Source of the DNA: an uncultured Rhodospirillaceae bacterium
GTDB taxonomy: Bacteria; Pseudomonadota; Alphaproteobacteria; Rhodospirillales; Casp-alpha2
NCBI GenBank assembly: GCA_913030825.1
Contig: CAJWCU010000006.1
Location: forward strand, 1-64,000
Length of the DNA: 64,000 bases
Direction of reading: 5' to 3'
Of the stretch, positions 43,815 through 52,683 are shown one piece after another (the stretch's first letter is position 1; each line of letters opens with the position of its first letter). Below the pieces are notes generated by a model, which saw only the letters and a list, made by a program, of their open reading frames with translations, was not told where the DNA came from and searched no databases. The translations under genes and the position numbers were made by a program.

Positions 43815-46208
43815 TTAGAGAAAGCTGGTCAGGCTCAGCTGGCGAACTCGGGAAAACGTCTGGAAGGACGCTTCGAGAACACGCTGACTATCCAGCAATC
43901 GCGCAATGGTGTCCAACTCGTTGATATTCTCAACTTCCGAAATGCTCGATTCCAGATAGGCGATGATCTGATCGTTCGAGGTCTCGATGTCGTTGAGCAA
44001 AACGGCCCGGAAGCCCAACTCAATTTCGAGTTCCTCTATGTTGCTGCCCAATTCCTCTCCGAACGGCGGGGGCGTTGAGTTGGTGCGGTCCAGAGCATCG
44101 TCCATCAAGAACAAGGCCTCGCCGATGCGATTCTGGTTCTGGTCCAGGCCGCCTTCGGACCCGAACTCACCTTGGAGGATGAGCATCATGCCGCGGATTG
44201 CCTTCTCAAACGCCGGATCGATCGCGTTGGTATTGAATTCGAAGTTGCGGGTGTCGCTGGCCCGGTGGGTCAGGGAGATGTTGTCGCCGTTGTAGTAGCT
44301 TTCGGCGGAAATCGTGCCCAGCGTGTTGACCGCGTTCATGGTACCGGCCGTCACGGTCGGCGTGGTGTCGTCGATCGTGTCGGTCGGGATCAACGTCGCG
44401 GTGCGGCCGTCGGTCGAGACCGAGGCGATCGTGAAGCTGGTGCCGTCGTTGGCTGTGCCGGTGCCGGCCAGGGAGAAAATCGTTCCCGCGGGCAGGTTGT
44501 TGCCTTCGGCATCGCGGAAAAACCCGCCGCCCAATGTGATCGAGTCGGCCGACGGATCGTTATCGGCGAAGGTGATCGATCCGGCGCCGTCGGCGACGGC
44601 GTTGGCGGCGGTCTCCGTGGTGACCGTATCGGTCGCGACCAGGGTCGCCGTGGCCCCGTCGGCGGAGATCGAGGCGATGGTATAGGTCGCGTTGTTGGCG
44701 CCCGTGCCCGTAAACGTCACCTGCATGCCGGCGGGCAGCAAATCGCCGTCCGCATCGGTGAAGGTGGCGCCGGTCAGGGTGATGGTGTCGGCGTTGGCGC
44801 CGTTGTCCGTGAACTGAACTTGATCGCCGCCGACGACGCTGGCGTCGAAATAGAAGTTCCGTTCGGCTGCGTTGAACGAAAACATCTCGGTGCGCAGCGA
44901 AACGATGCCCGTGGTCACGGTCGCGGTCGACACATCGACGTTTTCGTCCGACGCCAGGGTCAGGGTCGTGCCGTCGGCGGACACCGATTTCACGGTGAAA
45001 ATCTTGCCGTCGTTTTCGGTGTTGGTGTTGTTGATCTTGATCTTCTGGCCGTCTTCCAAAGAGCTGTAGGTGCCGGCCGTGCTGGCGATCAGTTGGTCTT
45101 CGCCGTTGGCGCCCGTGGCGTTGGAGAACGTCAATGTGTTGCCCGCGCCGACCGTATGGGCGGTGGAACCGGCGCCGCCGTCGGAAATCAAGCGTTTGGA
45201 TTTAACGACCAGATCCGTGCCGTCGTTGCTGTCCACCGTGTAGGTGCCGTCGTTGTCGACGGTTCCGGAGATGGTGATCTTGGTGCCTTCGGGAATGTCG
45301 TCCAGTTCACCGGCTGTCGATGCGGTAATCGTGCTGGTGCGGCGATCGAAGACGACGACGGTATTGGTCGTGGAGGTCGTCCGCGGATCGTCCGGGTTGG
45401 GGTAGGTGAAGGTCGCGAAGACGGGCGTCGTCTCGTCCGTCAGTTGTTCGGTGCGGACGTCAATCCACATACCGTTCGGATCGACGGAATCCACCGTGAA
45501 TACCCCGTCATTGACGCCCCCGACCGTGTCGGAAATCCGGATCGTGGTGCCGACCTCGATGTTGGAGAATTGGGCGACGCTCGAATTGATGCGGCTTTTG
45601 TCCGTGCCGGCGTCGGCCTGTTCAAAGGTCAGCCAGGCCGGGTTCAGGGTCGATGAATTCCGGCTGATGGAGAAGTTTTCCAGGTGGGCATCCCGCGTCG
45701 TCGGGATGGACACGCGGGCCCCGTCGAACGTCGATTGGAAATCGGCGACACTGGTGATACCAAAATTGACGGGTTCCTCGTTCACCTTGCCGCCGCCGAA
45801 AATGTAGCGGCCGTCGGCTTCGGTGTTCAAAAGGTTCTGAATGTTCAGCAGGCTGCGGTAGGCGTCGTCCTGGATCTGTTCGACCGCTTCCGAGTCCGTC
45901 GCATCCGCGTTGGAGAACTGGAACAGCAATTCCCGGAAATCCCGGACGGCATCCTTGATGCTGCTGACGGCGGTGGTTTGAATGTCGAGCCGAAGCTGCG
46001 CCTGGGTGTTGTTCGAATTGAATCGTTCCAGGTTGCTTTTCGTGTTCTCGATATTGACTAGGCGCTGGGACGACAGCGCGAGACCGCTATAGGTCTGTGC
46101 CCGTTTCTCCGTGCCGACCTGAGTCTGCAGGTCATGCAGCGTCCGCTGCGTTTGCAGGAAACGGCTGATCAGAATTGTATTAGCGGCGGAGCTCGTGATT
46201 CTTGTCAT
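43815..46208 (-). CDS. flgL: Flagellar hook-filament junction protein FlgL with large repeat insertion
   Basis: A 797-residue FlgL, roughly twice the usual 300-400. The ends are diagnostic: MTRITSSAANTILISRFLQTQRTLHDLQTQVGTEKRAQTYSGL..., DGRYIFGGGKVNEEPVNFG at about 132-150, and a C-terminal helical D0/D1 (LDSQRVLEASFQTFSRVRQLSLTSFL). Between about 205 and 615 lie about five beta-rich repeats of 45-55 residues sharing GTxxNDGTYTVxSVSxDGTTxTL. It forms the two-layer junction between hook and filament with FlgK. The gene directly follows flgK with a 13-base gap. The same module in FlgE and the second FlgE-like protein suggests a shared surface domain. Confidence 0.93.
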   Translation of the reverse strand: MTRITSSAANTILISRFLQTQRTLHDLQTQVGTEKRAQTYSGLALSSQRLVNIENTKSNLERFNSNNTQAQLRLDIQTTAVSSIKDAVRDFRELLFQFSNADATDSEAVEQIQDDAYRSLLNIQNLLNTEADGRYIFGGGKVNEEPVNFGITSVADFQSTFDGARVSIPTTRDAHLENFSISRNSSTLNPAWLTFEQADAGTDKSRINSSVAQFSNIEVGTTIRISDTVGGVNDGVFTVDSVDPNGMWIDVRTEQLTDETTPVFATFTYPNPDDPRTTSTTNTVVVFDRRTSTITASTAGELDDIPEGTKITISGTVDNDGTYTVDSNDGTDLVVKSKRLISDGGAGSTAHTVGAGNTLTFSNATGANGEDQLIASTAGTYSSLEDGQKIKINNTNTENDGKIFTVKSVSADGTTLTLASDENVDVSTATVTTGIVSLRTEMFSFNAAERNFYFDASVVGGDQVQFTDNGANADTITLTGATFTDADGDLLPAGMQVTFTGTGANNATYTIASISADGATATLVATDTVTTETAANAVADGAGSITFADNDPSADSITLGGGFFRDAEGNNLPAGTIFSLAGTGTANDGTSFTIASVSTDGRTATLIPTDTIDDTTPTVTAGTMNAVNTLGTISAESYYNGDNISLTHRASDTRNFEFNTNAIDPAFEKAIRGMMLILQGEFGSEGGLDQNQNRIGEALFLMDDALDRTNSTPPPFGEELGSNIEELEIELGFRAVLLNDIETSNDQIIAYLESSISEVENINELDTIARLLDSQRVLEASFQTFSRVRQLSLTSFL
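44373..45587 (-). repeat. About five beta-module repeats in flgL
   Basis: Encodes residues about 208-256, 292-340, 371-424, 474-528 and 556-612 of FlgL. Each ends with the pattern G-x-x-x-N-D/N-G/A-x-Y/F-T-I/V-x-S-V/I-S/D-x-D/N-G. Units 4 and 5 are the most alike. The DNA repeat is diverged, so this is protein-level repetition. Confidence 0.75.
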
Positions 46209-46221
46209 CGGTCACCCCTTA

Positions 46222-48519
46222 TTATGCCACGGCCTGTTCAAGCCGGTCGATCATTTCCTGAATGACGGAAATCACCCGCGCGGCGGCCGAAAATGCCTGT
46301 TCGAAAATGATCAAGTCGGCCAATTCTTCGTCCAGGTTGACCCCCCGAATACTATCCGACTTGAACTGCAGGCTGTCGGTGAGGGTCTGTTGACTGTCGA
46401 TCTGGCGCGAATTGGTGTCGGCCAGGGACGCGTTCCGGGACAGGATCGAGGCCGCGTATTCGGTAAAGCCGACGTTCAAGGCCGGGAGCCCTCCGGATAC
46501 GGAGAAAGAGTTGGGATCGGACAATACGGCGGCCAGTTCCTCGGCGACGCCGTTACTTCCGGTTGCGGTCAGGTATTCGCCCGCCTCGCCGCGGTCGGCA
46601 TCGAATTCCAGCCGCCCCGTCGACACCAGATTGGGCGCGGTGATGATATCGGCCCGCACGTTCAATGCCGTGGAAACCCGAACGTCGGCTTCGCTTAGCC
46701 CCAACTCGCCCAACAACGTGTTCCCGGCACCTTCGTCCTGGGTCACGATCAGCGATTGGCCGTCGTCGGTGGCGATACGCAGGCGATAGCCGGAGCCGTC
46801 CGAGATGACGGTCGCGGTGACGTTGGTGACGGAGGGGAAACTGGTGCCCGCGACCGGTGCGCCGACGGGGAAATGCGTGCCTTGGGTGTCAATGCCACCG
46901 TTGTTGATCAGGTCGGCGATCTCCTGCAGCGTCGACCCCGCGGGGACGACGATCTCGCCGAGGTATTCCGGGCCGGAGCCCGTATCCGGCGTGCTCGAGT
47001 CGCGGAAACTGAGGACGGCGCCCGTGCTGACAAAGCTCGAGCTGAGGACATTGGTGTCGTAGACGTTTTCCGCCAAGCCGTCGTCGAACAGATTGTTCAA
47101 GCCGAAGAAATTGGAGAACCCGGAGATCGTTTCATCGACGTCGCCGTCGGCGTTCTTATCGAACTGGATGGAAGCGTCCGTCGTGCTGCTGCCCTTGGTC
47201 GTGCCGCCTTCATCGCGAAATCCGAAGCCCAGCGACGTATTCGACAGATTGATCGCCAATTGGCTTTGGTCGTTCAGCGAGACGGATGCCGAAGGCGCGC
47301 CGTTGAGTTGGAAGAAATCTTCCAAACGGGCGGCCAGTTCGGTGATCGTGATGCCGCCGCTGTCGTCCGTCCCATCGCCGTAGGTCTGGCCGTAGGCGGT
47401 GCCGCTGAGGATCTGGGACAGGCGCACCGAAATGCTTTCGCTGCCGTCGGTTCCCATCAGTACGATGGCGACGTCGTCGGTCCCGCCCAGCTTGATGGTT
47501 TGTTCCTGGGGCAGGGGGAAAATCCGCGACCCGGTCAGTTCCTGGTGCCCGGGGAACGGCGTGCCGCGGTTGTGAACCAAGTTGACCTGGTCGCGCAATT
47601 GCGCCGCCAACTCGTCCAACTGAGACTGCAGATTCGGCAGGACATCGTCGCGCATGTCGATGAGACCCGCCAACTGGCCGCCGCGGGCCTGGGTCGTCAA
47701 ATCGTTGATGGCCAGCCGTTCGCCGACATAAATCCCGTCGATCTGGCCGCCGGCGACGGTCGAGGTCGAACTCATGCTCGATGCCGCGTCATGGGTCACC
47801 GTCGGCGGGATCGTATCGACCAGCGTCAAACCGGAGGACGTGAACACGACGATGTCGCCGTCGTTGCGGGAGAAGAACCGGATATCGACCAGTTCGGACA
47901 GCCTGTCGACTTTATTGTCGCGCTGATCCTCGAGGTCGGTGGTGTCGTTCCCGGTGGAGCCGAACCGGATGATGTCGTCGTTCAGTTGGTCGATGTCGGA
48001 GGTCAATTGATTGATCTCGGCGACAACGGATTCGATTTGTTGGTCTGCCTGAAGGCGCAGGTCCTGAATGGTGCGGCTCATGTCCGCGAATTTTTCGACG
48101 GCGGCCAAAGCTTGGCGCACGACTTCATTCTGTTCGAGCACGCGATCGGGCGAGACGGCGAGCAGTTCGGCGGCTTCCTTGAACTGCTCCAGAATATGCG
48201 CGATCGAGGTGTTGTCCCCCGGCGTGCCGAAGGTTTCCTGCATCCGTTCGTAGTAGCTTTCCTGGACGGTGTAGTTGTTCAACTCCGCGAGTTCCAGGCG
48301 GATGGATTTGAGCAGACCCTGATCGACGACGCGCGTGAAATCGGCGATGGACACACCGGCGCCTTGGCCGGCCAGAACCACCGATTGCTGTTGGATGATC
48401 TTGCGCGAATACCCTTCCGTATTCACGTTGGAGACGTTCTGGGAAACGATGTTGAGCGCCGTCTGGTTGGCCAGTAGGCCGCTCTGCGCCGCTCTTAGTG
48501 CTTGTGTGATATCGCCCAT
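46222..48519 (-). CDS. flgK: Flagellar hook-associated protein FlgK
   Basis: A 765-residue junction protein. The N-terminal start GDITQALRAAQSGLLANQTALNIVSQNVSNVNTEGYSRK carries the axial-protein signature, LINEL-type helices follow, and the C-terminus (NLDEELADLIIFEQAFSAAARVISVIQEMIDRLEQAV) is the FlgK D0 helix. It is longer than the E. coli protein (about 547), with the extra length in the central domains. It forms the first layer of the hook-filament junction. The FlgN-like chaperone gene just upstream and flgL downstream complete the usual flgN-flgK-flgL set. The ribosome site is moderate. Confidence 0.95.
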   Translation of the reverse strand: MGDITQALRAAQSGLLANQTALNIVSQNVSNVNTEGYSRKIIQQQSVVLAGQGAGVSIADFTRVVDQGLLKSIRLELAELNNYTVQESYYERMQETFGTPGDNTSIAHILEQFKEAAELLAVSPDRVLEQNEVVRQALAAVEKFADMSRTIQDLRLQADQQIESVVAEINQLTSDIDQLNDDIIRFGSTGNDTTDLEDQRDNKVDRLSELVDIRFFSRNDGDIVVFTSSGLTLVDTIPPTVTHDAASSMSSTSTVAGGQIDGIYVGERLAINDLTTQARGGQLAGLIDMRDDVLPNLQSQLDELAAQLRDQVNLVHNRGTPFPGHQELTGSRIFPLPQEQTIKLGGTDDVAIVLMGTDGSESISVRLSQILSGTAYGQTYGDGTDDSGGITITELAARLEDFFQLNGAPSASVSLNDQSQLAINLSNTSLGFGFRDEGGTTKGSSTTDASIQFDKNADGDVDETISGFSNFFGLNNLFDDGLAENVYDTNVLSSSFVSTGAVLSFRDSSTPDTGSGPEYLGEIVVPAGSTLQEIADLINNGGIDTQGTHFPVGAPVAGTSFPSVTNVTATVISDGSGYRLRIATDDGQSLIVTQDEGAGNTLLGELGLSEADVRVSTALNVRADIITAPNLVSTGRLEFDADRGEAGEYLTATGSNGVAEELAAVLSDPNSFSVSGGLPALNVGFTEYAASILSRNASLADTNSRQIDSQQTLTDSLQFKSDSIRGVNLDEELADLIIFEQAFSAAARVISVIQEMIDRLEQAVA

Positions 48520-48555
48520 CTGATTGATGTTCCCGAGAAGGTGTCCGTTGATTGA

Positions 48556-48999
48556 CTAGAGGTTTTCGTCCAGGGCCACGGCCAGGGAATTGGCCGATGC
48601 CTTGGTGCCTTCGCGGCCGGTGCGGCCGTTCTTCGCGTAGGTGCCGGCATGGGGGGCCGACTCGCGCACAGCCTGCGAAAACAGCTCTATCACCTGCTTG
48701 TTGGCCTCCATGCCGATCTCAAGACGCATGGTGTTTTCACCCATCGCATTGGCCAGCCGCGTGCCGGCTTCGGTCACCCGGTCATGCAATTCGCCCTCGA
48801 CCGTCGACCAATCCAATTTGGCCTCGTCCAGATCCCGCATGCTGTTTTCATACAGCCGCGCCAGCATCGCTTTTTCTTCCAGCATGCCTTCGACGACCTC
48901 GTACCGACGTTCGGCGAGCGCCAGGTTTTCGGTTTCCACCAGATCGCTCAGGCGGTCGGTCAGATCGACCATCCTCTCAAGACGTTCCAACGGTTCCAT
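48556..48999 (-). CDS. flgN: FlgN-like export chaperone
   Basis: A 147-residue, almost wholly helical acidic protein (LERLERMVDLTDRLSDLVETENLALAERRYEVVEGMLEEKAMLARLYENSM) with the FlgN shape, including the Glu-rich N-terminal helix and an unstructured Thr/Ser-rich end. FlgN binds the C-terminal ends of FlgK and FlgL to keep them unpolymerised before export. The location, 36 bases before flgK, supports the assignment strongly; sequence similarity alone is weak, as is usual for this family. Confidence 0.72.
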   Translation of the reverse strand: MEPLERLERMVDLTDRLSDLVETENLALAERRYEVVEGMLEEKAMLARLYENSMRDLDEAKLDWSTVEGELHDRVTEAGTRLANAMGENTMRLEIGMEANKQVIELFSQAVRESAPHAGTYAKNGRTGREGTKASANSLAVALDENL

Positions 49000-49026
49000 G
49001 GGTTCGGTCCTCCTAAATCCGCGGTC

Positions 49027-49362
49027 TCAGCGGGCTTCCTGCATACGGATCATCTGATCCAGCACGGCATCGGCGATGCCGACGCCGCCGGACTTGGCGA
49101 TTGCCTTGCCGTATTCATCGACTTGCATGTTGCGCCAGATTTCTTCGCCGGCACCGCCGCCGAAGGGCGCCTCGGCGCCGACGTTTTCGAACATCGGGCG
49201 GATCATTTCGGCGATGAAGACGGATTCGAAATCCTCGGCGACGTCGCGCATGCGCTGCGCCGTCATGCCGCCGTGAGTCTTGCCCGCGAGCATGGCCGGG
49301 GCTTTGGCGGTCGGGGCGGTCTGAAGACCGATCAGGGTGCTGTCGACGGGGCTGCTCATCAC
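49027..49362 (-). CDS. flgJ: Rod-binding protein FlgJ (N-terminal domain only)
   Basis: A 111-residue rod-capping protein: RMRDVAEDFESVFIAEMIRPMFENVG and FGGGAGEEIWRNMQVDEYGKAIAKSGGVGIADAV match the FlgJ N-terminal rod-binding domain. The C-terminal muramidase domain of enterobacterial FlgJ is absent, as in most alphaproteobacteria, so peptidoglycan must be opened by a separate enzyme. The gene overlaps flgI by four bases and is followed by the flgN-like gene after 27 bases. Confidence 0.9.
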   Translation of the reverse strand: MMSSPVDSTLIGLQTAPTAKAPAMLAGKTHGGMTAQRMRDVAEDFESVFIAEMIRPMFENVGAEAPFGGGAGEEIWRNMQVDEYGKAIAKSGGVGIADAVLDQMIRMQEAR

Positions 49363-50543
49363 ATCACCTGAATTTCAGCCTGCAGGGCGCCGGCTGCTTT
49401 GATGGCCTGCAGGATCGTGATCATATCACGCGGCCCGATCCCAAGGGCGTTCAATCCGTTGACCAGGTCCTGCAAGGTCACGCCGTCGTTGAACACGGTC
49501 AGGCGCTTGTCCTGGCCTTCATCAACGGCGATGTCCGTGCGATCGACGGTGGTCGTCTCGCCGACCTCGGCGAACGGGCCGGGTTGCGAGACCTGCTGGG
49601 TTTCCGTGATCCGGATGGTCAGGCTGCCCTGGGCGATGGCGACGGTGGAGATCCGCACGTTCTCGCCCATGACGATGGTGCCCGACTGTTCGTCGATCAG
49701 CACGCGGGCCATCTGGTCCGGCTCGACGCGGAGCTGTTCGACGTCGGTCAGCAGGTTGACCACGTTGTTGCGATAGGTGTCGGGCACATGAAGCTGCACC
49801 GTCTTCGGATCCGACGGGCGGGCGGCCAAGGTGCCCAGGAAGGCGTTGATCGCCTGTGAAATGCGCCGGGCCGTGGTGAAGTCTGGGTTCTTGAGGCTCA
49901 GCTTGACCACATCCATGTCGCCGATTTCAAAGGCGACTTCGCGTTCGACGATGGCGCCGTTGGCGATGCGGGCCGAGGTCGGCACGCCTTTGACCACCGT
50001 TTCGGCCGCACCCTGCGCGGCGAACCCGCCGACCGCCAACTGACCCTGGGCGACGGCGTAGACTTCGCCGTCGGCGCCCAGCATGGGGGTCACCAGGAGC
50101 GTGCCGCCCAGCAGGCTGTCGGAATCGCCGAGCGCGCTGACCGTGACATCGATGCGCGAGCCCTGGCGGGCGAACGGCGGCATGTTGGAAGTCACCATGA
50201 CGGCCGCGACGTTGTTGGAATCAAGCCCGGAATCGGTCGTCTGCACACCCAGGCGGTTTAGCATGGACTGCAGGCTTTCCTTGGTGAAATGGCCGGTGGA
50301 GAGCGAGTCCCCCGTGCCGTTCAAGCCGACCACCAGGCCGTAACCGACCAGCTGGTTTTCCCGGATGCCTTCGAAGTCCACGATGTCCTTGATGCGCGAG
50401 GCCGCGCCGGCGTTGCCCGGCAGGCTCAAGCCCATGGCCACGAAGACCACGGCCGCCGTAGCGGCGAGGCGCAACGCCATGCCCAGGCCGCGGCCCAGGT
50501 TTTTATGGCTGATCATTTTTCCCGTTTTCATCTTCATTTTCAT
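49359..50543 (-). CDS. flgI: Flagellar P-ring protein FlgI
   Basis: A 394-residue periplasmic P-ring subunit. A signal peptide (LRLAATAAVVFVAMGLSLPGNAGA) ends just before the mature start ASRIKDIVDFEGIRENQLVGYGLVVGLNGTGDSL, which is invariant in FlgI. TVDRTDIAVDEGQ and VNGLNALGIGPRDMITILQAIKAAGALQAEIQVM close the protein. Start choice: ATG 50543 (MKMKMKTGKMISHKN) or ATG 50516 (MISHKN) both precede the signal peptide; the longer frame to 50735 adds residues with no signal-peptide logic. The ribosome site is weak for each. It is the promoter-proximal member of the flgI-flgJ-flgN-flgK-flgL run. Confidence 0.93.
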   Translation of the reverse strand: MKMKMKTGKMISHKNLGRGLGMALRLAATAAVVFVAMGLSLPGNAGAASRIKDIVDFEGIRENQLVGYGLVVGLNGTGDSLSTGHFTKESLQSMLNRLGVQTTDSGLDSNNVAAVMVTSNMPPFARQGSRIDVTVSALGDSDSLLGGTLLVTPMLGADGEVYAVAQGQLAVGGFAAQGAAETVVKGVPTSARIANGAIVEREVAFEIGDMDVVKLSLKNPDFTTARRISQAINAFLGTLAARPSDPKTVQLHVPDTYRNNVVNLLTDVEQLRVEPDQMARVLIDEQSGTIVMGENVRISTVAIAQGSLTIRITETQQVSQPGPFAEVGETTTVDRTDIAVDEGQDKRLTVFNDGVTLQDLVNGLNALGIGPRDMITILQAIKAAGALQAEIQVM

Positions 50544-50757
50544 TTCTCGATGTCTCGAATGTTCGATCGACCGGTTCGGCCCTTTTTGGGCCATGGTTGT
50601 TGCCAATAGAATGTAAGCGAAAAGCATGCCATACCGGGTGAAGGTCCAACATATTGAAAAACAACGAAATAATAAGAGTTGTCGGGTTGCGTCGGGGCCT
50701 TGTCTGGGCAAGAGAGGCCGGGGCGTGGGCAACATTTGCCGGGGGTTGGAAATGTGG

Positions 50758-50783
50758 AAAGGGCGGCCACCGGGCCGCCCTTT
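50758..50783 (-). terminator. Terminator-like hairpin after the second flgE-like gene
   Basis: AAAGGGCGGCC pairs with GGCCGCCCTTT (11 bp) around a four-base loop, 40 bases after the stop codon. The downstream U-run is minimal, but the stem is strong. It separates the flgE-like gene from flgI. Confidence 0.6.
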
Positions 50784-50823
50784 CGCGATCGTTCGTTGCC
50801 CGCGGCGGTCATGCCGCCGGGCG

Positions 50824-52446
50824 TTAACGTTTCAATTCGGCTGCCTTTTGCAGCATTTCGTCGGCGGTCTTGAAGCTTGTCGCGGCGACGTTGTAGGACG
50901 CCTGCGCGGCGATCAGCCGACTCATTTCCGTGCCCAGATCCACGTTGGATCCTTCCAAGGCATTGCCCAGTAGGACGGCGAAGCCGGACTCGTCGGCGAA
51001 CACCGTGGTGGGTTCGCCGGATGCCTCGGTTTCCAGGAAGTTCTGACCGGTGAGCATCTGCATGCCGTCCGGGTTTGGGAAGATGGCGAGCGGTACTTTG
51101 TACAAAGCGCGGCGCGTATTATCGCTGAACTCGCCGAAAATTTCGCCACCGGCCCCGAAGGTGAGATTGGACAGGGCGGCCGCTTCGGCGCCGTTCTTGG
51201 TGTAGTTGCCCAACGAAAAATCACCGGCGAATTGCGTGAACGTCTCGGCGTTCAGTGTAAAGCTGACGGTCTCGCCACCGTCAAAGGTAATGTCGAATGT
51301 GTAATCGGTGTCCGACGCCAGGGCGCCGTCACTGCCGAATTCCAAACGCTGTGGGATCGAGGCCGTCGAGGAAAACGTGATCGCGCTGGTCGTGATCTCG
51401 TCCGACGCCAAGGGCACGGCGCTGTCCAGCGTAATCTCCGACTGACTGTCGTTGATCGTCGCGATGGTATAGGTCTGATCGTTCCCGGCGCTGCCGGCGA
51501 TGGTGATCGTGTCACCCGGTTTCAGGCCGGCAAAGGTACCCGCCAGTTGCGTTCCCAACTGGGCCGTCCCGCCGGGGTTCAGATTGCTGAAAGCGGTAAT
51601 GACCCCGCCGCCACCGGCGACCGTGGAGAACCGGACCGCGGTGTCGTTGAGTGTCGTGGTGACGGGCGTGAAAGTCGCGCCGGGGCTTGATGTGATCGAG
51701 GAGATGTTGTCGCCCAGCACCCGGAAATCCCACTGGTTCGTGGCGCCGAATGCCTTCGTAAAATCGATGCGCAGGTTTTCGGCCGCGTAGTCCGAGTTGA
51801 TGACTTCGATGCTGCCGGAGTGAACCGTCCCGGCCGGATCGTTGGCGGGTAGGTTGACGTCAAGGGAGGCGGCCGTCGTTTCGACCCCCTCTTCTTCGAA
51901 GGCAAACTGATCGATGCGCATGGGCGCCGGTGTGCCGAGCGTAAAGGAACCGTCCGCATTCGGTGCATAGCCGAGCAGGTAATTGCCGAACTGATCGGCA
52001 AGATAGCCCTGGTTCACGGTGTAGGTGTTGCCGTCGTCGAGGGTGATCGTATCCGTACGCTCGGTCACATTGATGTCGAACGCACCGCGCCGCGTGTACT
52101 GGACGTTGCCGTTCACGTTAATGTCCGGCGAAACCATGAAGAATCCGTCGCCGATGATCGCGACGTCCAGGCTGCGATCCGTCGCCCGAACCTGCCCCTG
52201 GTTGGAAATGCGTTGAAAATCGACCGGCGAAACGCCGCCCAAGTCCGAATTGATCGTACCGGCGGACGGATTGTCCGTCGTCGCCCCGATCGAGGTGAAC
52301 CCGCTGTTCATCAGCGTTCGGAACTCGGTATCGGTCCGCTTGTAACCGTCCGTGTTCATGTTCGCGATGTTCTGCGAAATGGTGCTCAGCTTATGCGACT
52401 GGCCCATCATCGCGAGGGTTGCCTGTTGGAATACGTTCAGACCCAT
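50824..52446 (-). CDS. Second FlgE-like flagellar hook-basal body protein
   Basis: A 540-residue FlgE/FlgF/FlgG-family axial protein distinct from FlgE at 159-2552. The N-terminus (MGLNVFQQATLAMMGQSHKLSTISQNIANMNTDGYKRTDTEF) differs from hook FlgE (MGLFGALSSG...NVNTIGYKG). The C-terminus (GNALEGSNVDLGTEMSRLIAAQASYNVAATSFKTADEML) is typical for the family. A beta module at about 300-345 (LKPGDTITIAGSAGNDQTYTIATI) is shared with FlgE and FlgL. It may be an alternative hook subunit or a rod-hook adaptor; which one is not decidable by eye. It is a stand-alone transcript with a near-perfect sigma-54 promoter and a following hairpin. Confidence 0.9.
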   Translation of the reverse strand: MGLNVFQQATLAMMGQSHKLSTISQNIANMNTDGYKRTDTEFRTLMNSGFTSIGATTDNPSAGTINSDLGGVSPVDFQRISNQGQVRATDRSLDVAIIGDGFFMVSPDINVNGNVQYTRRGAFDINVTERTDTITLDDGNTYTVNQGYLADQFGNYLLGYAPNADGSFTLGTPAPMRIDQFAFEEEGVETTAASLDVNLPANDPAGTVHSGSIEVINSDYAAENLRIDFTKAFGATNQWDFRVLGDNISSITSSPGATFTPVTTTLNDTAVRFSTVAGGGGVITAFSNLNPGGTAQLGTQLAGTFAGLKPGDTITIAGSAGNDQTYTIATINDSQSEITLDSAVPLASDEITTSAITFSSTASIPQRLEFGSDGALASDTDYTFDITFDGGETVSFTLNAETFTQFAGDFSLGNYTKNGAEAAALSNLTFGAGGEIFGEFSDNTRRALYKVPLAIFPNPDGMQMLTGQNFLETEASGEPTTVFADESGFAVLLGNALEGSNVDLGTEMSRLIAAQASYNVAATSFKTADEMLQKAAELKR

Positions 52447-52501
52447 TGTTCGATGCCCCGCGTCCGGAGGCCCCTTTGTCGGTTTTTCTCGCGTTTATTA
52501 T

Positions 52502-52517
52502 TGCAAGGGGAGTGCCA
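52502..52517 (-). promoter_or_regulatory. Sigma-54 promoter of the second flgE-like gene
   Basis: The minus strand reads TGGCAC-TCCCC-TTGCA, an exact match to the consensus TGGCAC-N5-TTGCW with GG and GC separated by ten bases. The predicted transcript begins about 45 bases upstream of the ATG at 52446. It is the best sigma-54 site in the window. Confidence 0.9.
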
Positions 52518-52683
52518 AACCGATTTGGCAGCAACATACTGATATTAAACAATAAAAAATAAGGCGCCCTGGGCAAGGGTTGCCGTGTTCCGGCCCTGCG
52601 GCGGGGAAGGGGGAAATTCTTGCCCGGCTGGCCCTGCATGGGCGGCGGATGTGGTGGCGGGATAAGGGGGCGGCCGTGAGGCT

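Noticed and set aside
46756-48477. 573-residue plus-strand open frame opposite flgK
   Set aside because: FlgK is intact on the minus strand; the reverse frame is Arg/Gly/Asp-rich nonsense with no start signal.
50566-50584. Possible sigma-54 site upstream of flgI (TGGCCC-N5-GGGCC)
   Set aside because: The ten-base spacing is correct, but the -12 element lacks TTGC and the match arises from a GGCCC/GGGCC hairpin.
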